Source: Poecilobothrus nobilitatus (lineage: Eukaryota > Arthropoda > Insecta > Diptera > Dolichopodidae). From it: DNA of 64,000 bases. This document shows positions 55,870 through 64,000 of this stretch, one piece after another (positions within the stretch are counted from its first letter, which is position 1; every line of letters starts with the position of its first letter). The stretch lies in assembly GCA_947095535.1 (NCBI GenBank), contig OX352772.1, positions 225,825,035 to 225,889,034 of the forward strand, read 5' to 3'. The notes under the pieces were generated by a model, which searched no databases, was not told the origin of the DNA, and saw only the letters and a list, made by a program, of their open reading frames with translations. The position numbers were made by a program, and so were the translations under genes.

Positions 55870-58860
55870 AAATGAATTTTGACACTATCTTACGTCAAAG
55901 GTAGGGTTAGGAAAAGAAAAAAAACATTTCGCAAAAAGACATCTGACGGAAAAATTTCGCAACAACATCAGACGAAATAAGCCGTCATCTGGCGGAAAAG
56001 CTGACGTCGATTTCACCACTAAGGCGGATTTACATGTGAAATCTTCAATGTTAGAGATAAGAACAAATGACATCGTCTCCCTATTAGGCGTTATGTAAGA
56101 AAAAAAAAAAACAAAAGGGCAACTTCTACAGTAGGCCAAATAGAAAGACAACTGACAGAATATAGAGCACAAATTATGGGTTTAAGTGAAATTATATGGA
56201 ATGGGAATGGCGAAATTATCACGGCAAATGAAAACACGCTGTTGTATAGCGGTAAAGAAGTAGGTGGAACAAACGGTGTGAAAATAATAATAGCTAGAAG
56301 GATGTGTAACTCCCTGCATAGCTTGAAAGCCGTATCAGATAGCATTATTACAGCCCGTTTCCGATGTAAAATTACAAATATCTCTCTAGTACAATGTTAT
56401 TCATCAACAGAAGATGCCGATGAAAGACGAGTTCTACGAACAGCTCACCAATACTCTCACCACTATTCAGAAAAGCGACATCTTGATTCTAATGGGCGAT
56501 TTAAATGCGAAAGTGGGAAATCAAAATTCTGGGTTAGAAAACATAATGCGAGAACATGGATGCGGAATAAGGAACAAAAACGAAGAAAGACTTATTAAGA
56601 CATGTCCAACGTTTCAACTGACCATAGGCGACACTATCTTCCCCCATAAGGAAATTAACAAATACACTTGGACCTCACTAAATGGGGAAATATATAAGCA
56701 AATAAACAACATATGTATAAGTAGAAGATGGAGAAGCTAATGCTAGATGTGCGAAATAAAAGAGGAGCCGACATAGATAGAGACCACGAACTTATCATAA
56801 GCGACATCAGATTGAAATTGAAGTGCTTCAAACAGAGTCATGACAGTAAACAACAGATAAATCTCCGGAGCCTTCAACCCCTTACACCAAAAGCAATATG
56901 ATAATCGCAATTCGAGAAAGATGCCTAAACAACGAGCAAGATTGGAATTAAGTTAGTAAAGGCGTCTATGAGATTGCGAGAAATAAACTTTGTACAAAAA
57001 CAGAAGAACAAACACCACGGATATCTGAAAACACATGGGACGTCATATCACAGAGGCAAGAGGCAAAGAAAAAACTAGAAAGGGGAGTTGTCACCAAGGA
57101 GCAATACAAAGCGCTATCAAAGAAAGTAAAACGTGCTTCCAGAAGAGACAAGAGAAAATTCGGCATCATTGAGTACATCATAAAAGGTAAAAGTGGCAGA
57201 GGGATAACTAATACCCAAGAGCAAACAAAAAGATGGAGAGAACATTTGCAAGAAATTAGCAACATTGAAATAAGCGAAGCACAAGAAGCACCACTAGCGC
57301 AAAACAACCCAAACAATCTGCGTATTAGCCCTTCCACACCAACTATGAATGAGATCAAAGTAGCCATCACCAAGCTAAAAAGAAACAAAGCAGCTGGGTC
57401 TGATCGTATTCCGGCTGCATTTCTACAATCCTGCCAAAATACATCAACCGAAATTCTGAGATCTCGTATCACTGATGCATGGGAAAATGAAAGGCTACCT
57501 TCATCTTGGCAAAAGGTTACAATAATAAAACTACCGAAGAAAGGCGACCTCAAAGATTGCAACAACTGTCGTGGAATCACTCTCCTCAATACAGTGTACA
57601 ACATCATAGCAACTATCGTACAAGAGATTAAAAGAGAAAATTCAACCAGAGTTACGCAACAAGCAAGCAGGCTTCCGCCCCACAAGAGTTGTGTAGACCA
57701 ATCAAGCACGCTCAGGATCATCATCGAGCAATCAATTGAATGGGGGGTCTACCTGCTATTCGTGGACTTTAGGAAAGCCTTCGACACTGTAGAAAGAGTT
57801 GCCATATGGAGAGCACTAAAAGAGTAAGGCGTACCACGCAAAATAATCCGGATAATAAGAGAGCTGTACGAGAACCTTTCAACAGCGGTCATTCACAACG
57901 GAAACATCAGCGAGCCCTTCCAAACTAACAGTGGCGTCCACTATCACCATTGCTATTCACAATCGTCCTAGATAATATAATGTCCGAAGTTTGTAAGCAA
58001 AAATGAGGTATTACATGGAACTTCACTCGTCACTTGGAAGACTGTGCAGATGACATAGTACTGCTAGCACACAAGGTTAGCGGTATGCAGTTCAAACTGG
58101 AACACCTAGAAAGGCTAACACTTAACGTAGGTCGTGAAATCTACATCAGCAAAACTAAGGCGATGAAAATCAACAGCGCCAGCAACCATCTCATCATGCT
58201 GAAAACGCATCCAGTTGAATACGTCAATCAATTCAACTATCTCGGTAGTATAACGACTACAGATGGTCGTGTGGAGGCGGATGTGAATAACAGAATTAAT
58301 AAATCAAGGACATCATTCGGACGATTGTACCCAGCATGGGAAAACACCCGAATCTCAAGGAAAATGAAATTAAGGATCTTCAACGCTTGCGTGAAAACCG
58401 TACTAATGTATGGTAGCGAAACATGGATGTTATCTAACACCATAATTCAAAAGGTACAGGTCTTCACTAACCGCTGTCTTCTCATAATCTGCAGAATATT
58501 CTGGCCGCTCAGAATAAGCAACGAAGATCTATGGAGACTTTTAGAAGAGGAACCCATACTGAGGCAATTAAAAAGGAGACAGTGGAGGTAGAGAGGCCGC
58601 ACACTAAGGAAAGACCAGTACAACATAAGTCGTATAGCCTTGCAGTGGAACCCCCAAGGAAGCAGAAACGCGGGCCTCCAAGTAACACTTGGAGACGCAC
58701 CGTAATAAACGAACTCAGCCAGTGTAACCTCACATTGGACATTGCAAAAACATCAGCACAAAACCGTGTGAGATGGAGATGCCAAGTGGAAGCCCTATGC
58801 TTTCTCGCGGAGTGAAATGGACACAAAAAATACATAATATTGAAATACAAATATCTACTA
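55870..58860 (+). pseudogene. RTE-type LINE
   Basis: Endonuclease: ITEYRAQIMGL-type segment with MGLSEIIWNGNGEI near 56176, VQCYSS near 56391, ILILMGDLNAKVGNQNSGLE near 56480, and NKYTWTSLNGEIYKQINNIC near 56657. RT: KLKRNKAAGSDRIPAAFLQS near 57374, LPKKGDLKDCNNCRGITLLN near 57531, LLFVDFRKAFDTVERVAIW near 57757, and a catalytic CADDIVLLAH near 58041 (usual FADD). Late region: FNYLGSITTTDGRVEADVNN near 58230, LMYGSETWMLSN near 58407. The C-terminus with ALQWNPQGSR lies near 58640. The deletion near 57930 removed the RQGC motif. Endonuclease and RT resemble RTE-group elements. Frameshifts near 56400, 56750, 57830, 57935 and 58590 make it dead. Confidence 0.83.
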
Positions 58861-59060
58861 GGTAAATTTTCCAGATGCTTTTTCTCTTATAAAATTAACT
58901 TTATTCTTTTCTTTCTATTTCTGTAGCCTATTAAATTTTTTCTAGTGCATGCATTATGTAGCCATACATGTGCATATCTGTATATAGTTTTAGAATTACA
59001 GAAAATAAGTGTACACATAAATAATATTATGTATGTATATTAAAAAACTACAAAATAATT
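58845..59060. repeat. Repeat Y fragment, inverted
   Basis: Reverse-complement match to about 36690-36890, including CTACTAGGTAAATTTTC and TTCTTTTCTTTCTATTTCTG. It lies at the 3' end of the RTE-type LINE while the opposite end of repeat Y lies 5' of it. Confidence 0.7.
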
Positions 59061-59084
59061 GATCGAGTTCATGTTCAGCTTACG

Positions 59085-60094
59085 CAAAAGAACGAGAAGT
59101 GTTAAAAATTAAAACAGAAAAACATTGTACCAAACGAGAAGCCTTTTTACATTACGAAAAAAATTATAAAACGTTGCAAATACCCTTACTACTTTTGCAC
59201 AACTGTTCAGCAATCAAGCTAATTCCACAGAAAACAATATAATTACCCCAGTACAGAAAAACTTAACGAATGAAACCACACCAAAGATCCAAACCAATTC
59301 AACAAAAATTGACACAAATTCATTAAACACAACAAAAAATATAAAAAATAATTATACAATTCCAGAGCTTAATGCAACAGTGCGATCAACCAGTGAATGC
59401 AATGAATGCAATTGCAGGACAAAACGATAAAATAATAAGTAATAATGGTAATCACAATATTTCAAATAAAGCAGTACAATTATACATGTATGACAATACC
59501 AATTGTCATAGCAGTAACAATGTTCTAAGTAAAACGAAATATAACAATAACTTAAATGATACAATAATCACAAATATAACTAATGGATATATAGATAATG
59601 ATGAAATTTGTATTGATTTAAGTTCAACAACTGATATAATTCTACCTTTATCTGATGCAGAAATTTTTGATTTACAAAATTAAAATTAACTTCTTTTGTT
59701 TATTCTTTGTTCCTTTTTTTTTTTTTTGAATTATACCAACTAAATTAGATTTATTTTATTTTAATTATATTTAACTACATATTTCTTTCTCTTTAACTAT
59801 TTTTCTCTCTTAATTAAAGAATTAATCAAGTAAAAACTAAATAATTAACATGTCAATAATTTCTCAATTAACCTTCATAAAAAATGTAGTTTAATGCAGT
59901 GGAATATTCGAGGTTACCATTCAAATAAAGGTCATCTAGAATTAATAGTTAAAAATTATAAACCTTTGATTGTATCACTTCAAGAAACTCGCGTGCCAGA
60001 TAATCTATATCCACTAGACTATTCCAATTACAATTGCTACTTCACAGAGGATACAAACAACCCATCTTCAGGTGGACTAGCTTTCCTAATAATC
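59085..60094 (+). pseudogene. I/Jockey-like LINE: ORF1 C-terminus and start of ORF2
   Basis: ORF1 remnant: YAKEREVLKIKTEKHCTKRE near 59098, the segment following zinc knuckles in I/Jockey gag-like proteins, then an N-rich stretch ending at 59683. After about 200 AT-rich bases ORF2 starts near 59894 with MQWNIRGYHSNKGHLELIVK and SLQETRVPDNLYP, the first endonuclease block. It runs to GGLAFLI near 60090, where another element intervenes. Its continuation is at 61136-61875. Confidence 0.78.
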
Positions 60095-61135
60095 TTATTT
60101 TGGATAACAAACTGATAACAAGCTTTCCTAATAATCTAAGTTTGGATAACAAACTGAATTATAATCTCCACTATGAATCAATGTTATCAAAAGCTAACAA
60201 AATGCTAGGTTTTATCAAAAGAAGAGCAAGAGAATTTAACAATATCTGGGTAACAATAACTTTATATTGCTCACTTGTACGCTCAGTTTTAGAATACGGT
60301 AGCATTATCTGGAATCCAGCCTTTCTTATTCATAGTACAAGAATTGAATCAATCCAGAAGCAGTTCCTCCTGTTTGCTTTAAGACATCTACATAATCCCA
60401 GAGACTTTCATAATCTTCCATCATACAATGACAGGCTGCAGTTAGTCAATTTACTTAGTTTAAATTCCCGTAGAATCTTACTATCTAACAGCTTTGCATT
60501 TGATGTCTTATTCAATAAGACTAATGTCGATTTTATTATTAATGTCGATTCTTAAACAATCGTAAAACATTGACATAATTTATTTCTAAATAACATAATT
60601 TATTAATAATAATATTTGCTTTGTTTTAGTTTTTTTTTTTACATAATTAACTAACTATAAACTCTAAGTAATAAAAATGTAGCATAAGTATTATGTGATA
60701 AAAAGAAAAAAAAAACCATATCAAAAGCATTGACTCATTTTATATACATAAAATAAAAATAACTTTTGTCTTTATTGTACCTATCGTAATTAATTTAATT
60801 TTAAAAAATTATTGTATCATCTTAAATTTTTTTTTTTTTTTTTTATTCTCTTTTTTAATAGTAAAACTAAGCTAAAGGCTTAACTTAGCTTCTTTATGTT
60901 GCTCTGAATGATTCGGAATTCATACATATAACTTTTAAATGTATCTTAAAAAAAAAGAAAATAAGAGAGAAAATAAAAGAAAAAACTAAAAATAAATTGT
61001 AAACTTTTTTGTAGCAAAATAATGTACTTTTTTTTTGCATTGTATTGTGTAATAATAATTTTAAGTTTAACTTTAAGAATTTTTGTAACGACCTTACTTT
61101 GGTTCTAAAATAAATAAATAAATAAATAAATAAAG
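60095..61135 (+). mobile_element. 5'-truncated LINE inserted in the ORF2 endonuclease
   Basis: It contains RT C-terminal sequence (LDNKLNYNLHYESMLSKANK near 60139, VTITLYCSLVRSVLEYGSII near 60250, RIESIQKQFLLFALRHLHN near 60342) with a stop at 60553, then about 550 bp of 3' noncoding sequence. It ends in an AAATAAATAAATAAATAAAT tail (61109-61132), typical of Jockey/I-type target-primed insertions. A 42-bp near-duplication (60081-60122 and 60123-60160, CTTTCCTAATAATCT...TTGGATAACAAACTGA) marks the 5' junction. Confidence 0.75.
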
Positions 61136-61875
61136 ACTTAAATTACACAACAGTAGTGTTAAATACTACTATCCAAGCTACTGCTGTTAAAGTCAATTTT
61201 ACTAATTTTGCCACTTCAATAACTCTTTTAAACTTATATGTCAATCACTCCGTGATATATAGAAAAGACGGCTTGCAAAATTTAATCTCGCAAATTCAAA
61301 AGCTCTTCATCATTTTATAAGATTTTAATGCTAGAAATACAATCTGGGGTGATAGAATTGTTAATAATAGATGTAAAATAATTAAGCAATGGCTAGAAAA
61401 GAACCAAGATTTATTTCTCTTAAATGACGGTTCACCAAATCTTTTCAGTACCCATGGCACTTGCTTTGATCTAACGATATGCACTCTTGAATTAGCTCCC
61501 ATATTCCATTGGGAAACAATTCCCAACCCTAAGGAAAGGGACCACTTTTCCATTCTTCTATGCACTGAAAAAGACAAATGTTCTTATAAACAAAAAGCAA
61601 GATTATTGGAATATACAGCTGATTGGGATAAGTACAGAAAATTCTTAGATCAATACCTTACGAAAAAACCACAATCTGGGAATATAAACAGAGAAGCCTC
61701 TGTATTTACTAAAAGTATTAGATTTGCAGCAAGCCAATCTAAGAAAACTTCTAAAGCATTGAAAAGAAATCGCCCAGTCTGGTTCACGCAAATTATTCAA
61801 AATCTTAGCAAAGTGTGTGACGTAGCATGGAGAAATTTCAAAAGATATCCAACCAATCAAAACCTTGTACAAATA
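61136..61875 (+). pseudogene. I/Jockey-like LINE endonuclease, continuation
   Basis: Begins LNYTTVVLNTTIQATAVKVN and continues through the DFNARNTIWGDRIVNN block near 61322, where the residue before DFN is a stop (TAA at 61318). THGTCFDLTICTLEL near 61450, PKERDHFSILL near 61532 (usual SDH altered to RDH) and the post-endonuclease linker RPVWFTQIIQNLSKVCDVAW near 61774 follow. It fits directly after GGLAFLI at 60090, so it is the displaced part of that ORF2. An LOA-like fragment on the other strand cuts it at about 61875. Confidence 0.78.
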
Positions 61876-62473
61876 AGAATACTCTTCACATTTCTACCTG
61901 TTAGATGGCTAAGCTTGTTAAGCGATATTGCCCCGTCTTGCCGACAAGAACGCGCATGCGCAAAGAAGATAGAGAGTAGTGTATTCCTCTTCTTCGTTTT
62001 TGCAGGCTTTACAATAGCCGTTTACGGATAAGCCAAGTCTTCTGGCATGCTTCCCTATTAGACAGTGACCGGTGATTATACCCTTTGTCATTCCAATTGC
62101 GGTCCTTTTAAGAGAAAACAAATCATTGGATCGTCCTAAATCGGTTTTGGCCCATATAATTCTTGCGACATTTCACGAGGTGAAGTTTGACCATTTGTAA
62201 TTTACCATATCCGTAATTTATTTTCGAAGTAAGGTTTTGCTTGTGGATGGAGGTAACCCTAGTGTTACCCTATCCGGTAGGACTTGTAAGGTTGTACCGA
62301 TTCTTGCAAGTTCATCAGATTTTCATTTCTCGGAATACCTCGATGACCTGGTACCCAGCAAAGCTAAATGCTAAACTGCCTGGCCATCTTGTTAAGAAGT
62401 TTTCGGCAGTTTATTACAGTATTCGAGGTTGTATATGTTGATTCCAGAGATTTTATGAATGCGTACTTGCTTT
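61876..62473 (-). pseudogene. LOA-like LINE, reverse strand, 3' part
   Basis: On the reverse strand it covers RNase H end to C-terminal motif: ITGHCLIGKHARRLGLSVNG and CKACKNEEEEYTTLYLLCAC. It is homologous to 26830-27345 of the longest copy and retains about 30 bp (CGCATTCATAAAATCTCTGG) deleted there. It is 3'-truncated at 61876. It was continuous with 63358-64000 before family 1 element insertion. Confidence 0.85.
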
Positions 62474-62480
62474 ACAGAAA

Positions 62481-63357
62481 CAAGTAAATGTAACAGTAAG
62501 TCGATGCAACCGAATACCCTACACCTGAATAATTAGAATTAAATTAAAAACCCATAAGTTTTTTTGGCAGCTGCTTGAACTTCTTCCCTTTTCTGTCTTA
62601 TTCAACTCGAATTTCAGGAACGTAAAAGAGGCATCCTCTTGGGATATGTTTGACACCTGTAAAAAATTTTCAGTTTCTATCTTTATTAATTTCGAAGGTT
62701 GTTAATCCTTGGGAGGTGTGTGTCAAGTACCCGAATTGCCACTCCAATTCATCGAATCCATCTCAGGAACATAAAGAAAACATGCCAGAACACCATTGTA
62801 CTAAATTTCAAGGTTCTACTTTTGTTAGTTTTGGAGATATGCTCGTTGTTCTTGTGCTTATAGAAAAGGAAACATAACAGAACACTCTTGTACTAAAAAT
62901 AAAGGTTATATCTTTGTTGGTTGTGGAGATGTACTCGTTTGCTCCGGGGCTCGTTCTGAATCTTCCAAGATAAGAACCCATGAACAAAATCCTCTCAAAT
63001 TTTAGAGACTTAAATAAAACATGAAAGAATACCACTCTCCAAATTTTAAGGTTATATCTTAGTTGGTTTTGGAGATAATCGCATTTGCTCTGGTGGTCGT
63101 TCGGAAACTTCCAAAATCCAAACCCATGGACCAAATCCTCTTAAATTTCAGAGACATAAATCGAACGGGACGGAACATCATTGTACAAAATTTAAAGGTT
63201 CTATCTGTGTTGGTTTTGGAGATAATCTCGTTTGCTCCGGAATCATTCGGAAGCTTCCAGAATCCGAACCCATTGACCGATTTTGTCCAGTTTCGAACTT
63301 AGCCTTTCTTTCGGAATTAGTAACCTACTATATCTATTTCATCAAGATAACTATCCC
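62481..63357 (+). mobile_element. Family 1 element, 3'-truncated copy inside a LINE
   Basis: Begins ACAAGTAAATGTAACAGTAA as in the complete copy, but TTATTA of the first hairpin arm is missing. The interior has units with GGTTCTACTTTTGTTAG (62811), GGTTATATCTTTGTTGG (62903), GGTTATATCTTAGTTGG (63051) and GGTTCTATCTGTGTTGG (63198). It ends near CATCAAGATAACTATCC without the terminal hairpin. It replaces about 55 bp of the LINE RNase H region. Confidence 0.82.
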
Positions 63358-64000
63358 TTGGAAGACGCTATAATGGTCTGGTAATCGGAAAGTATGCCTC
63401 ATATTCAGATTTTCTGAGAAAATCTCACATCTTATTCTGCTGTTAATTTTTGAACCATCCGTGTAGAATTGTACTCTTTCGATGGTCATCACTGAGTTCG
63501 AGTTCCAACTCGACGGCTTGGTATGCCAGTCACGTGAGATTTCCCGAAGAAGTAAATGGGGGACGTGTAGTCGAGTGAACTTGAATTAGTTTATGATATC
63601 CGAGTGACCTTCTCGTGAATTGATTGACTGGGATGTAGCTTTCATTCTTACAGCTGTGTTTCTGGCTGCAAATTTCCTATAATATTCTACAGGCATTAGA
63701 TTAAGCATGATGTCTAATGCCGCAGAAGGGGTTGTTATTAAAGAGCCACTAATACATAATGTGGAAGTTCTTTGAACCTTGGCGATTGCCTTGTGGTTGA
63801 CCTCTTTATCGATTGTCTTCCACCATACTAGGACTTCGTACATAAGAATGGGTCTTACTACGGATGTGTATATCCAGTAAGTCATGTACGGCTGAAGCTC
63901 CCATTTCCTACCAATTGCTTTTTTGCACGAGTAAAGTGCTATAGAGACCTTCTTTACTCTTTCTGGGATGTTAGCCTTCTAGCTTAACTCCCTGTCTAGA
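63358..64000 (-). pseudogene. LOA-like LINE, reverse strand, RT thumb to RNase H
   Basis: The reverse strand reads MTYWIYTSVVRPILMYEVLV, KVQRTSTLCISGSLITTPSA and INSREGHSDIIN, then an RNase H start QFYTDGSKINS, which keeps the aspartate that is asparagine in the 23304 copy. It stops at SVFQ, where the family 1 element begins. It runs off the right edge of the window. Confidence 0.88.

Noticed and set aside
57000..57724. Long reverse-strand open frame over the RTE reverse transcriptase
   Set aside because: It is antisense to a clear RT coding region with recognisable motifs, so it is a shadow frame.

Overview
The window reads as gene-poor, transposon-dominated insect DNA, most likely from a higher fly (Diptera). 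It is very AT-rich. It carries short interspersed elements with GGACGGACGGAC-type ends typical of fly repeats, a rosa-like DD41D mariner, LOA-, I/Jockey- and RTE-type non-LTR retrotransposons, a Gypsy-group LTR element with a separate insect-retrovirus env scrap, and a decayed Maverick/Polinton. The species assignment is inference. I found no convincing host protein-coding gene; almost every recognisable coding stretch is a mobile-element pseudogene, often nested in another element.

Layout. 0.26-0.83 kb: end of a tandem-repeat element (family 1). 0.99-10.18 kb: an LOA-like LINE 3' part and a hAT fragment inside a 4,377-bp segment present twice in tandem at about 99.7% identity. 10.9-14.2 kb: two copies of a second element with terminal ATACCC motifs (family 2). 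14.4-16.45 kb: reverse-strand LINE. 16.57-18.13 kb: a repeat ('repeat X') split by a mariner, then a Penelope scrap and tRNA-like sequence. 19.6-23.25 kb: two further LINEs. 23.30-27.47 kb: the longest LOA-like LINE, whose 5' end folds as an HDV-like self-cleaving ribozyme. 27.69-28.14 kb: second repeat X copy, interrupted by a tRNA-derived SINE. 28.25-32.9 kb: reverse-strand Gypsy-group element with a second mariner in its reverse transcriptase. 33.8-34.2 kb: env-like scrap on the opposite strand. 37.3-39.2 kb: LINE. 40.94-42.96 kb: complete family 1 element with a 147/157-bp tandem array. 43.75-54.96 kb: degraded Polinton (polB, integrase, cysteine protease, major capsid, PX-like, minor capsid/penton, several unknowns) with a LINE inserted at the polB 3' end. 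54.96-64.0 kb: LOA scrap, tRNA-like hairpin, RTE-type LINE, a LINE inserted in a related LINE, and a reverse-strand LOA LINE interrupted by a family 1 element.

The nesting gives relative ages: repeat X, the Gypsy-group element, the Polinton and LOA copies are hosts; mariner, SINE, Jockey/CR1-like LINE and family 1 are later arrivals. The 4.4-kb tandem duplication is among the youngest events. The most interesting signals are the ribozyme at the LOA 5' end, the Polinton with most of its virion gene set, a tRNA-like sequence with a 14-bp GNRA-capped hairpin, and two mariner copies sharing one disabling frameshift.
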